From assembly GCA_022394755.1 (NCBI GenBank), contig JAGFCA010000005.1:30313-94312 (forward strand): DNA of 64,000 nt, given 5' to 3'. How positions within the stretch are numbered: the first letter of the stretch is position 1; each line of letters opens with the position of its first letter. The notes under the pieces are model-generated. The model was given only the letters and a program-made list of their open reading frames with translations. It did no database searches and was not told the DNA's origin. Shown piece by piece: positions 54,664 through 63,560 of this stretch. The translations under genes were made by a program, and so were the position numbers. The stretch is from Candidatus Poribacteria bacterium (lineage in GTDB: Bacteria; Poribacteria; WGA-4E; WGA-3G).

Positions 54664-54882
54664 TATTTCACCTCATAAATTTGTAGGTTTTTGAACTTCA
54701 TAACTAACAATTTCATAACTAACATTTTGTAAAAAAAGATTTTTGACTTAGCCTTACACCATTATATGCAATTTGTATGCCATTAAATAGTGTTGTATGA
54801 TCGTTGATATTTGCCACATTTGGGTATGAGATATGCACGTAAATGTACATTATAAGGTTTGGGCTGCCCCATTTTGTGCAGC

Positions 54883-55545
54883 TTAATCCGCTTTTGCATC
54901 TGGGTCTGTAAAATAACTACTTATCAGAGGTTCACCACCACGTTTAGTAATCGCGGGTTGGGTCATACTGTCGATTTCTTGGATTTTCCATTCATCTTTT
55001 TTCTTTACAAAATAAACTAAAGTTAATCCTGGGTTTTGTCCTTTATAGCACATGAAACCTTTAGCGCTTGCCTCTAATTCTCTTGCATTGCTCTTTCTTT
55101 TTCTTATCCAGAATTCAGATAGTCGATCAGTTGGTCCCCACTTAGCTCCTGCTGTCCCTATTCCTTTCCACAAACCTTCAATATTTGATTTGATCTTTGG
55201 CCAACCTATAACTGGTGGTACCTGTTCATTTTCTCCCCCGGCTACCCATACAACAGCGAATTCTGCATTCGTGGATGTTTCCCATGTTTTTTCTACATCC
55301 CTAATTTCGGTGGCATTAAAGGCTTTATAAAACTCACTAAAGACTTCTTGAATAGCCTCTTTCTCTACATCAAAATCAATAGGTTTACTTGACGCTACAA
55401 CCGGTTCTTCAGATGGGTCTGTTGAAGTTGTTTCAACTGGTTTAGGAGTTTCTTCAGGATCATCGTCACTTCCACAACCCATAATAATACTCGTGACGCT
55501 AATAGTGAATAGAATCACTAAAAGCCATGTAATTTTCTGATGCAA
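54883..55545 (-). CDS. lipoprotein with SnoaL/NTF2-like domain
   Basis: A 220-residue protein. The start is TTG at 55545, ten bases after AGGAG. The lipobox IIMGC gives a cysteine at residue 24, followed by an acidic, Thr/Pro-rich linker. Residues ~58-195 resemble an NTF2/SnoaL-like fold: IQEVFSEFYKAFNATEIRDV, TNAEFAVVWVAGGENEQVPP and VYFVKKKDEWKIQEIDSMTQ. Such domains bind small ligands or lack any known enzyme activity. Periplasmic and lipid-anchored is the likely place; the function is unknown. Confidence 0.75.
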   Translation of the reverse strand: MHQKITWLLVILFTISVTSIIMGCGSDDDPEETPKPVETTSTDPSEEPVVASSKPIDFDVEKEAIQEVFSEFYKAFNATEIRDVEKTWETSTNAEFAVVWVAGGENEQVPPVIGWPKIKSNIEGLWKGIGTAGAKWGPTDRLSEFWIRKRKSNARELEASAKGFMCYKGQNPGLTLVYFVKKKDEWKIQEIDSMTQPAITKRGGEPLISSYFTDPDAKAD

Positions 55546-55745
55546 TTCTTTGTCTCTCCTTAATTATATTGTCTGTATGCGAATTTTAAATATAACATAT
55601 CTAATCTGTAATTTTACTACCTGTGATTACTTATGTCAAGAAAATAGTTATTTCGGTTAAGGAGGTATAAGATGGGCTTTTGGGTTTGACTCACTCAGAT
55701 TCGAAACTTTGAATGCTTGATTGGGTTTGAGTCATTACTACATTA

Positions 55746-56855
55746 TCAACTTATCAACTTATCAACTGTATCTATAACATCTTGTACAGTTATTTTTGAC
55801 ATACACCCTTCCGAACCCAATTGACAAATATCCCCTCTACAGGGTGGACAATCCTGTTTCTTCCAAATGTAATGGCATTTATCGCCCACAGGACCAAACC
55901 GATTTGGATTTCCTGGACCGAAAAGTCCTATAGTTTGTACCCCAACTGCAGCTGCAAGATGCATCGGTCCACTATCATTTCCAATAAACAGTTTGGATTT
56001 TTGTAAGACCGATGCTAACCGAGGTAGGGTTGTTAACCCTGCAATATTGTATGCTTTCCCAACCATAACTTCTTGGATCTTTTGGATAATTTCGATCTCA
56101 TCCTTTACACCGACGAATACAATTTGTACTCCTGTATTGTTGATGAGTTTATCACTCAATTCAGCGAAATTCTCTGGTTTCCATCTTTTAATAGCAATAG
56201 GTGATCCTGGGTGGATTGCAACAATCGGTAGTTCCAGATTAATCTCATTTTCAGTAAGAAATTGCTTTGTCCAATCACTATTCTCTTTGGTAATAGAGAA
56301 CGATGTATTTGGTATGGGTGTTTGGATACCTGCTTTGTTTAGTACATCAAGATTTCGTGTTGTTTCGTGTGTACCACTAAATTTATTAGATCCGATTTTG
56401 TTGGTGATTTGATAGTATGCGCGACTGAGACGTTTGGGTGTAAGTCTAAATAGTGCGAACCAGACTGTTCGCCAATCTCCTCGTAGGTCTATAAGTATAT
56501 CATATTTCTGTTGTTGAAGAAATTTGTAGAGGCTAATTGTGCCTGATAAAGAAGTCGGTTGTCCTGTTCTGGTAAAAGTCGGTGAATTATACTCTATTAC
56601 CTGCATAACATTAGGGTTATTTTCAAGGATTACTTGGCTCCATTTACCTGTGAGTGTATGAATTTCAACATTAGGATAGGTCTTCTTCAGATTTGAAAAT
56701 ACAGGAGTAGAAAGCAGAACATCACCTATATGATCAAGTTTTATGACGAGTATACGGTTGGGTATGAAGTCTTTCGGGATACGATTACGATAAAACAGGA
56801 ATTGGACAGTTGCTGAAGCAATAAGAGTGAGTATTTCTGAAATCTGCCTAAACAT
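55746..56855 (-). CDS. glycosyltransferase family 9 (heptosyltransferase-like)
   Basis: A 369-residue protein if the ATG at 56855 is used; the alternative TTG at 56891 has no better ribosome binding site. The GT9 N-terminal motif is RILVIKLDHIGDVLLSTPVF, and the C-terminal donor-binding motif is IGNDSGPMHLAAAVGVQTI with LFGPGNPNRFGPVG. WWFF-type residues are missing, but four cysteines near the C-terminus (CPPCRGDICQLGSEGC) are common in this family. It adds heptose or another sugar to lipopolysaccharide-type glycans, which agrees with a Gram-negative envelope. The stop is embedded in three copies of AACTTATCA. Confidence 0.92.
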   Translation of the reverse strand: MFRQISEILTLIASATVQFLFYRNRIPKDFIPNRILVIKLDHIGDVLLSTPVFSNLKKTYPNVEIHTLTGKWSQVILENNPNVMQVIEYNSPTFTRTGQPTSLSGTISLYKFLQQQKYDILIDLRGDWRTVWFALFRLTPKRLSRAYYQITNKIGSNKFSGTHETTRNLDVLNKAGIQTPIPNTSFSITKENSDWTKQFLTENEINLELPIVAIHPGSPIAIKRWKPENFAELSDKLINNTGVQIVFVGVKDEIEIIQKIQEVMVGKAYNIAGLTTLPRLASVLQKSKLFIGNDSGPMHLAAAVGVQTIGLFGPGNPNRFGPVGDKCHYIWKKQDCPPCRGDICQLGSEGCMSKITVQDVIDTVDKLIS

Positions 56856-56891
56856 TTCTGGAAGTTTATCAGAATATGAGTGAACTGTCAA

Positions 56892-57240
56892 TATAAGTAG
56901 TCAGAGATCCATTTTACATCCGTTGACATCTGTCAATTAGATATGCTATCATTCTCATTAAGGCAAACCCATTTCGTTTTAGTGCAAACAGAGTTAACAT
57001 GCAATTCCGTACCATTTCATTGTTTCTTTAGTTGCATGAATGAAACTGAAGATGAACAACAATTTTAATGAATTATTAAATACGCTATAAACCGTTTACC
57101 GTACATATCACACGTAACGTTTCGATCAAGTTTGCACGGAACTGATTGATGGTTCTAATTTTGATGTTGTTGCACAAGATAATACAGAATTGTGTAGAAT
57201 CTATCTAATCATCGAAAAACATATATAGGAAGTAGCAGAT
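56892..57240. other. intergenic region with a possible coding remnant
   Basis: No intact gene. From about 57120 to 57228 one frame is open with protein-like composition (RFDQVCTELIDGSNFDVVA, then a TAG at 57226), but no start or ribosome binding site exists and I do not recognise the segment. AGGAAG lies before the ATG at 57241. Confidence 0.3.
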
Positions 57241-57969
57241 ATGACAGGTGAAGAAAAGTTTCAAGTTGATCTTGAAGGATATCTCGTTATAAAAAACGTA
57301 CTAAATGATGATGAAGTTCAAGAGATGAATGCCTTTATTGACAAAGGTAAAACAAATGGACCACCGAGTCTATGGGGTGACCCTTTTAAACGACTCATTG
57401 ACCATCCAACAATACTTCCCTACCTGATAGAATTATTGGGTCCACACGTACGGGTTGACCATGATTATTCTATAATTATGAACAAAGGTGAAAAACGGGG
57501 TAGATTACATGGCGGTGAAGATGGAGGACGTGCTGGTGGAACAGTTGGTGATCATTGGTATAAGTATCGAGATGGTGTAATGCGAAACGGTTTGTGTGTG
57601 ATGACATACAATCTTACGGATGCTCCAAATGGGGCAGGTGGATTTGCTTGTATACCAGCAAGTCATAAGAGTAATTTTGTGCCAGAGATTCCTAATGATG
57701 TACGTCAATTTGAACGTCCAGCACATTACGTCGTCCAACCACCACTTGAAGCAGGTGATGTGTTATTTTTTACCGAAGCACTGATTCATGGAACAATGCC
57801 GTGGACAGAAAAATATCAGAGACGTGCATTACTCTTCAAATATAGTCCTGGACATTCAGCATGGTCGGGGAATTACTATGACATCAGTAAATATGACAAT
57901 CTCACTGAACAACAGAAACGGTTGATGATGGCACCATCAATTGGTAGAAGACCCAGTGTTTTAGAATAA
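57241..57969 (+). CDS. phytanoyl-CoA dioxygenase (PhyH) family protein, first of a tandem pair
   Basis: A 242-residue PhyH-type protein: KFQVDLEGYLVIKNVLNDDE at the start, then RLHGGEDGGR with the proximal histidine, RNGLCVMTYNLTDAPNGAGG, IPASHKSNF, and the distal metal histidine in FFTEALIHGT followed by the 2-oxoglutarate arginine in QRRALLFKYSPGHSAW. The first motif is HGGED rather than the classical HxD, as in a subgroup of the family, so the exact metal ligands need checking. Small-molecule hydroxylation is the expected role. It heads a compact operon; the next paralogue starts 34 bases later. AGGAAG lies upstream of the ATG. Confidence 0.92.
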   Translation: MTGEEKFQVDLEGYLVIKNVLNDDEVQEMNAFIDKGKTNGPPSLWGDPFKRLIDHPTILPYLIELLGPHVRVDHDYSIIMNKGEKRGRLHGGEDGGRAGGTVGDHWYKYRDGVMRNGLCVMTYNLTDAPNGAGGFACIPASHKSNFVPEIPNDVRQFERPAHYVVQPPLEAGDVLFFTEALIHGTMPWTEKYQRRALLFKYSPGHSAWSGNYYDISKYDNLTEQQKRLMMAPSIGRRPSVLE

Positions 57970-58003
57970 CTACAAATCTATACTTAAGAAGGAATGAATT
58001 CTC

Positions 58004-58738
58004 ATGACAGGTGAAGAAAAATTTCAGGTTGACCTTGAGGGTTACCTTATAATTAAAAACGTATTGACATCCGATGAATTGGATGAAATGAATGCATTCA
58101 TTGATAAAGGCGGTATGCAGGGAGCACCAAGTCAATGGGGTGAACCCTTTAAAAGATTAATTGACAATCCAACAATATTACCTTATCTAATTGATCTATT
58201 AGGTCCTAATGTCCGACTTGACCACGATTACCCAATTTTTCTTAACGATGGTGAAGGGCGCGGTGGACTGCATGGTGGCGAGGATGGTGGAAGACCGGGT
58301 GGTCCTGAAGGGGATCATTGGTATAAATATCGTGATGGAATTATGCGTAATGGACTATGTGTTATGACCTATAATTTAGCTGATGCACCAGAAGGAGCCG
58401 GTGGATTTGCATGTATTCCTGGCAGTCATAAAAGTCATTTCTTGCGTGAATTACCTTCAGAGGTACGTAGTTTTGATCGACCAACACACTATGTAATTCA
58501 ACCTGCTCTTGAAGCGGGAGATGTGCTATTCTTCACTGAAGCACTAATACATGGCACAATGGAGTGGAAAGCAAAACACCAGCGTCGTGCACTCTTGTAT
58601 AAATACAGTCCTGGACATTCAGCTTGGTCAGGTAATTATTATGATATAAGCAAATACGGGGAATTGACAGAGCAACAACAACGGATGCTTTTACCACCAT
58701 CTATTGGCGGCAGACCTCGGGTTATAGAGAATAATTAG
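58004..58738 (+). CDS. phytanoyl-CoA dioxygenase (PhyH) family protein, second of a tandem pair
   Basis: A 244-residue paralogue of the 57241 gene, with nearly the same start (MTGEEKFQVDLEGYLIIKNV) and the same signatures (LHGGEDGGRPGG, RNGLCVMTYNLADAPEG, IPGSHKSHF, FFTEALIHGT, QRRALLYKYSPGHSAW). Divergence is concentrated around residues 35-50 and the turn near residue 150. It lies 34 bases after the first copy, with AAGGA upstream of the ATG, so the pair probably arose by recent duplication. Different substrates for the two copies are possible. Confidence 0.92.
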   Translation: MTGEEKFQVDLEGYLIIKNVLTSDELDEMNAFIDKGGMQGAPSQWGEPFKRLIDNPTILPYLIDLLGPNVRLDHDYPIFLNDGEGRGGLHGGEDGGRPGGPEGDHWYKYRDGIMRNGLCVMTYNLADAPEGAGGFACIPGSHKSHFLRELPSEVRSFDRPTHYVIQPALEAGDVLFFTEALIHGTMEWKAKHQRRALLYKYSPGHSAWSGNYYDISKYGELTEQQQRMLLPPSIGGRPRVIENN

Positions 58739-58795
58739 AAAACGATCAACCTAAAACGATTGGTATGTTATAAAAGACCTTGCTAAGGAATGTTT

Positions 58796-59962
58796 ATGTC
58801 CAAGATAGAATTAACCGGGAAAGAGAGCGATTTTTTAAAGATAGGTGTTGCTGCAGCCGGACGCGGTGATATTGAAGGGGTCAACCAATTATTAGAGGTT
58901 AAGCCTGAATGGATCCACACCGTCGGTTCACACGGTAGAACAATGTTATGGGAAGCTGCATACCGTGGAAAGTTGGAAATGGTCAAATATCTTATAGGGC
59001 GTGGCGCGGACATTCACTTACCGGGATGTCATTTAAGTCAACATAGCCTTGAGATTACTCCATATTGTGTAGCACGGCATGAAGGACGAGATGCTGTTGC
59101 AGATTTTCTGTTAGAAAAAGGGGCAAAAATTGATATACATTCAGCTGCATATTTGGGAGATTTTGACACTGCAAAAACACTAATTGAGGAAAATCCTGAT
59201 ATCGTTAATCAGGGGTACCTTGATTCTGTTTGGTTACCTTCGGGTACTGCGAATTCCGTTGAACATCGCTATGCTGAATGGGCAACACCGTTGTGTTACG
59301 CTATCATTGGTGGGAATATAGAGATAGTGAAATTGCTGATTTCCAAAGGGGCAAAAATAGAAGCACATAGTGAGATTTTGCTTGATTATGCTGTCTCGGA
59401 TGATCGTCCAGATATTGTTAAATTGTTAGTTGAAAACGGGGCTGATCCAAGTAAAGCACCATTGAAGGTGGATGATAATTCTGAAATGAGTCAGTTGCTA
59501 AAATCATACGGAAATCCCTCCGCTGACATCAATTCTTTAGATGTTATGGGATGGCCGTTAATCGTATATGTCTGTCGTGGAGATAAAGGGGAACATCCAG
59601 AGGAGATCATAAGACTTTTAGATCTTGGTGCTGATATTGATGCACGAAGTAGTAAAGGAAAATCTGCATTACACTGTGCAGCAAAGGCAGGTTTTCTTAA
59701 TGTCATTGATCTACTTATTGAGAAAGGTATAAATATTGATGCGACTGATAATAAAGGAGAAACTCCGTTATTTGAAGCAATTCGATCAACTATAAAAAAA
59801 CGAGAAAAACTGCACACTGCAATTGAATCGTTACTTGAAAAAGGAGCAGACCCGAATTTTAAGAATAATAGTGGTATGTCACCATTACAGGTTGCACAAC
59901 AAAAGCGAAGAGAAGATACGAGTATAATCGTATCTTTGTTAGAAAAATATGGTGCCAATTAA
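58796..59962 (+). CDS. ankyrin repeat protein
   Basis: A 388-residue protein with about eight ankyrin repeats: GRTMLWEAAYRGKLEMVKYL, HEGRDAVADFLLEKGAKID, ATPLCYAIIGGNIEIVKLLI, KSALHCAAKAGFLNVIDLLI and GETPLFEAIRSTIKKREKL. I prefer the ATG at 58796, because AAGGA is six bases upstream; the ATG at 58790 overlaps that site. There is no signal peptide or membrane helix, so it is cytoplasmic unless a special secretion system exports it. Ankyrin proteins are frequent in sponge symbionts, where some act on host cells. Here its place within the PhyH/acetyltransferase operon also permits a scaffold role. Confidence 0.9.
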   Translation: MSKIELTGKESDFLKIGVAAAGRGDIEGVNQLLEVKPEWIHTVGSHGRTMLWEAAYRGKLEMVKYLIGRGADIHLPGCHLSQHSLEITPYCVARHEGRDAVADFLLEKGAKIDIHSAAYLGDFDTAKTLIEENPDIVNQGYLDSVWLPSGTANSVEHRYAEWATPLCYAIIGGNIEIVKLLISKGAKIEAHSEILLDYAVSDDRPDIVKLLVENGADPSKAPLKVDDNSEMSQLLKSYGNPSADINSLDVMGWPLIVYVCRGDKGEHPEEIIRLLDLGADIDARSSKGKSALHCAAKAGFLNVIDLLIEKGINIDATDNKGETPLFEAIRSTIKKREKLHTAIESLLEKGADPNFKNNSGMSPLQVAQQKRREDTSIIVSLLEKYGAN

Positions 59963-60013
59963 TTACTGTACTATACCTAAATTGAATTATCCTTATTCCA
60001 ATAACCTTTAAAT

Positions 60014-60745
60014 ATGACGGATCAACATACTCGTGAGAAACTAATAAACGACTTTACAAAACTTGGATTAGAGGAAGGAGATGTTGTATTCATTCACTCC
60101 TCTTTTAAAAGCTTAGGAGATGTGGAAGGTGGAGCTGGAACAGTTATTTCAGCGTTAGAATATGTCCTTGGTGAAGATGGTCTGATATTAATGCCATCTT
60201 TCAATTTACTCCCTGATCATCATGAACGAACAAGCTTATGGAATATCAAAAAGACACCCTCTACTGTAGGATGGTTAACTGAGTTTTTCCGATTAATGCC
60301 GTATACATATCGTTCCGACCACTATTCACACTCTGTTGCTGCTCGTGGACACAATGCCAAACATTTTGTTGCTGACCATCTTTCTGAGGATGGATATAAA
60401 TCACCTTGGGATCATCCACCGTGGGGAAAGACATACGGCACTAACTCCCCTATGTTTCGAGCATATAAGTCAAATGGGAAGCTGCTTATGCTTGGTGTGG
60501 ATTACAATACCTCTACCTATATCCATCTGGTAGAGGTAATTTACTGGAATAAACGACTTAAGCAAAACGAAGAAGCAAAATTTTTTAGTCTCAACCGACC
60601 AAAACTCGGAGAATTTTGGGATGAATTGGGTGAATTAAATCGAGATTTAGTTGGTAATTCTGAGTGCCGTCTCTTTCATATTAATTCTTATGTAGATACA
60701 CTCTTAAAAGAGGTAGAACAAAATCCTCAATCTTATACTTCATAA
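60014..60745 (+). CDS. AAC(3)-family N-acetyltransferase-like protein
   Basis: A 243-residue protein of the aminoglycoside 3-N-acetyltransferase fold: GDVVFIHSSFKSLGDVEGGA near the N-terminus, LILMPSFNLLPDHHE, and SPWDHPPWGKTYGTNSPMF later, with the family's conserved H and D. Such proteins use acetyl-CoA to acetylate an amino group. The group also includes sugar-modifying relatives, so antibiotic resistance is only one possibility. It is 51 bases after the ankyrin gene and 31 bases before the nucleotidyltransferase gene. It has no strong ribosome binding site, so translation may depend on upstream genes. Confidence 0.85.
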   Translation: MTDQHTREKLINDFTKLGLEEGDVVFIHSSFKSLGDVEGGAGTVISALEYVLGEDGLILMPSFNLLPDHHERTSLWNIKKTPSTVGWLTEFFRLMPYTYRSDHYSHSVAARGHNAKHFVADHLSEDGYKSPWDHPPWGKTYGTNSPMFRAYKSNGKLLMLGVDYNTSTYIHLVEVIYWNKRLKQNEEAKFFSLNRPKLGEFWDELGELNRDLVGNSECRLFHINSYVDTLLKEVEQNPQSYTS

Positions 60746-60776
60746 CAGAAAGATTACTAAGGTTATATAATTCATT

Positions 60777-61370
60777 ATGACAGATAAAGATCTTATTACA
60801 CATTCAAATCAATTGCATAAAGAAGCAAGTATCTTACTGAATAATGAAGGTTTACTCCCTCTTCTTTGCAGGTATGGCACTACACATGTTATAGGAAGTT
60901 ATGCTCTCAACACTATGACATGGCCAGATATCGACATTAGTATAGAATTACCTAATCCACAAGATGTTGATTTATTCTTTGAGATTGGGAAGACAATTGC
61001 ATCTAAATTTATGATCTTGAAAATGTCATATTCAAATCACTTTATACGGAACTTCGCGAATTTTGATCACGGTCTCTATTGGGGGATACAGCTCAAATTT
61101 GCGGACACACAATGGAAAATTGACGTGTGGGGATATGACAAACAAGCCTTTACAACACATATGTTTGAGTTTAATGAATTTAAAAGTAAACTTACCCAAA
61201 TAGACCGAACTACAATACTTCGAATTAAACACCCGATTTCACATCGTCCTGACTATCGTGGAGATGTCTACAATAGTATGGCGATCTATAATGCTATATT
61301 ACAGGATAAGGTAAGTTCATTAAATGAGTTTAAAACATGGATTGAAAGGAATTCAAATGTTAACACCTGA
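60777..61370 (+). CDS. nucleotidyltransferase-superfamily protein
   Basis: A 197-residue protein. The N-terminal third has the nucleotidyltransferase signature GSYALNTMTWPDIDISIEL, with the G-S and paired aspartates (DID) that bind metal and nucleotide. The third acidic residue is probably D in WKIDVWGYD. The C-terminal part (YNSMAIYNAILQDKVSSL) is helical. It could transfer a nucleotide to a small molecule or may be a pseudo-enzyme. Its position beside an AAC(3)-like gene resembles aminoglycoside-modifying sets. Its stop lies inside the next gene, a 14-base overlap. Confidence 0.75.
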   Translation: MTDKDLITHSNQLHKEASILLNNEGLLPLLCRYGTTHVIGSYALNTMTWPDIDISIELPNPQDVDLFFEIGKTIASKFMILKMSYSNHFIRNFANFDHGLYWGIQLKFADTQWKIDVWGYDKQAFTTHMFEFNEFKSKLTQIDRTTILRIKHPISHRPDYRGDVYNSMAIYNAILQDKVSSLNEFKTWIERNSNVNT

Positions 61371-62142
61371 AGAAAAATGGTTTTTTGATCATCACGGGTT
61401 TATAATTCTTAAAAAAGTAGTTTCAACTGAAGATATACAGTTGATGATAGATTTTGGTAACCTGTGGCATAGTATGTCTCTTGAGGAATTACCACCACCC
61501 CTTACATCAACTTCAAAACGTGGTAACCATTCAGATACAATTGCACACTGGATTAACCATATTCACTATGGAGATGAAGTATTCCAACGATTAGTCCTTA
61601 ACCCAGAGATAATGAGAGTAATAATTTCACTTACACGAGGAGCACCCTGTTTGGTTGATACTGCTCTGACCAAAAATTACAAGACCTCAGATGATATCCA
61701 CTTCCATGCCTCAGGAAAGGATTACGGAATAGAAAATGACGAACCCCATGCAGGTTTTCTCAATGCTGGAATCTCATTAGTTGATGTGCCAGAAGGAACA
61801 GGGTTTGTTTGTCTACCGGGAAGTCATAAACGAAATTTTGATCCACCAGGTAACATATCAATATATGACGGTCCACCAACAGTAATTAATGTACCTGTAA
61901 ATGCCGGCGATTGTGTCGTATTCACAGAGGCACTCTACCATGGTGCCAGACGATGGACTGAAGAATACCCACGCTTTACCATCTTTAACCGTTATATTGA
62001 CAACGGTTCGCACGGTGCTTTACCAATTGAAGATTATAAACATTTAGTCTCAGATGAAGTTTATGAATTGGAACAATCTGCTGTCCAAGGTGAACAGAAA
62101 CGTGCAGTCAAACGTATCATAAACGAATTAAACGAAAAATAA
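61357..62142 (+). CDS. phytanoyl-CoA dioxygenase (PhyH) family protein, last of the operon
   Basis: A 261-residue PhyH protein. The ATG at 61357 has AAAGGA upstream and gives MLTPEEKWFFDHHGFIILKK; the 33 bases upstream of it belong to the previous gene's end. Key blocks are DIHFHASGKDYG with the proximal histidines, GISLVDVPEGTGFVCLPGSH, and the distal histidine in VFTEALYHGARRW followed by PRFTIFNRY. It is more diverged from the tandem pair than they are from each other. It overlaps the nucleotidyltransferase gene by 14 bases, so translational coupling is likely. Confidence 0.92.
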   Translation: MLTPEEKWFFDHHGFIILKKVVSTEDIQLMIDFGNLWHSMSLEELPPPLTSTSKRGNHSDTIAHWINHIHYGDEVFQRLVLNPEIMRVIISLTRGAPCLVDTALTKNYKTSDDIHFHASGKDYGIENDEPHAGFLNAGISLVDVPEGTGFVCLPGSHKRNFDPPGNISIYDGPPTVINVPVNAGDCVVFTEALYHGARRWTEEYPRFTIFNRYIDNGSHGALPIEDYKHLVSDEVYELEQSAVQGEQKRAVKRIINELNEK

Positions 62143-62708
62143 TTCACTCTATGAATCCATTAAGCATTTCGTCCCTTAGGAACTCATAATATGAATGTTA
62201 TATCCTTGTCTCAAGTAAGACATACTGTAAATTTATGTATTGAAAACGGTATAATATTCTTGGAATTATAAGGTTCATTTTCATATTTTCAAACTCATAT
62301 TCTTGTTCTGGCTACTTAAGTAAAAATAAATATAACATACGTGATTCACGAAGAATTAGCACACTTAAAATTACAAACCCTTATACAGTAAGGGTTCGTA
62401 AAATTGCTTCGTGCAGGTTTGCGTGAAAGTGCAGTCTATCTTGATCCGGAAATATTAACACATTCTCCATCCACAACATTCACACAGGCATTATGATTCT
62501 TGTGATAATTATTGGTATGCATAAAAAACATAGTCCGATTATTCATGGTAAAAAATTTAACACAGTAAATTATTTTCAGTATGCACATTCTTATTGATTA
62601 TGCTACAATTCAATTTATGAAAAAGCATGTATCATAAATCAACTGACATGATTACAAAATACACCGATTGATTTATACACTCCCAATCTTGTGTAAGGAG
62701 AACTTATT
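62143..62708. other. intergenic region, no gene seen
   Basis: A 566-base gap. ACATACGTGATTCACGAAGA at about 62335 resembles the TACGTGAT words at 24842-24895. I find no open frame with a start and coding pattern. AGGAGAACTTATT directly precedes the LamG gene. Confidence 0.5.
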
Positions 62709-63551
62709 ATGAAAATGTTTATGAGTATTATATTAGTGTCCATTCTCTGTTTAATGTTTTTTAGTTACAATTCATCTGCAAATATTGTTACTGATGGTCT
62801 GGTGAGTTATTGGACCTTCGATCAAAAGGATATTGAAGGTAAATCTGTTAAAGATGTGTGGGGCAAAAACAACGGTACAATCGTTGGCGCTCCAAACGTA
62901 GTTGAAGGGAAAGTTGGGGATGCTTTGGAATTTGATGGATCTGATGACTATGTCAATCTAACCAATCTTGGAGATTATGGTGAAAAAATTGGGAAATCTA
63001 CTTTTGAGGCATGGGTCAAAACAAGCTTTAGTGATGATTGGACATCTCTTTTCAAAGTCCTTGATGACGGATGCAACATGGCGTGGGCAATTGATGTAAA
63101 CAGAAGTGCAAAAGCTGGATTCCCACTTGCCAAAGATATAGTACATTTCTACATTCGTCAAAATGCTGCTGCTGGATGTAACGATATTGCAGTGGAAATT
63201 GAATATGGTTTGTCGGATGGTAAATGGCATCACATTGTCTTTGCAGTTGAGGATGCAGCTGAAGCAAAAATCAGTGCATATATAGACAGTGAAGTTCAAG
63301 AAATAATTGTTGGAAAAGAGAAGAATTTAGAAGAATTCATTTCATTTGTTAGACCCGTTTATATCGGTGCTGCAAACAATCGAGGGAAGGTTGAACGTCA
63401 TTTTCCTGGATTAATTGATGAAGTACGTATCTACGACCGACCCCTTACCGCAGGTGAAGTAACACAGAACTTTAGGTCTAAGGTCGGACTTTCCGTTGAA
63501 GCTATAGAGAAGTTAACTACTATATGGGGAACACTTAAATCCGAAATATAG
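62709..63551 (+). CDS. secreted LamG-domain protein with WG-containing C-terminal tail
   Basis: A 280-residue exported protein. The signal peptide (MSIILVSILCLMFFSYNSSANI) is followed by a LamG/concanavalin-like domain: DGLVSYWTFDQKDIEGKSVK, NGTIVGAPNVVEGKVGDALE, FDGSDDYVNL, then FEAWVKTS and GLIDEVRIYDRPLTAGEV, the standard end of the family. The last residues are KLTTIWGTLKSEI, matching the C-termini of the malectin-like pair at 4933 and 5594. AGGAG and an eight-base gap precede ATG. Carbohydrate or surface binding is inferred; there is no enzyme motif. Confidence 0.88.
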   Translation: MKMFMSIILVSILCLMFFSYNSSANIVTDGLVSYWTFDQKDIEGKSVKDVWGKNNGTIVGAPNVVEGKVGDALEFDGSDDYVNLTNLGDYGEKIGKSTFEAWVKTSFSDDWTSLFKVLDDGCNMAWAIDVNRSAKAGFPLAKDIVHFYIRQNAAAGCNDIAVEIEYGLSDGKWHHIVFAVEDAAEAKISAYIDSEVQEIIVGKEKNLEEFISFVRPVYIGAANNRGKVERHFPGLIDEVRIYDRPLTAGEVTQNFRSKVGLSVEAIEKLTTIWGTLKSEI

Positions 63552-63560
63552 AGTAACATT

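Noticed and set aside
55740..55770. Three tandem AACTTATCA units at the glycosyltransferase stop
   Set aside because: Only a short local repeat at the gene end; no sign of function.
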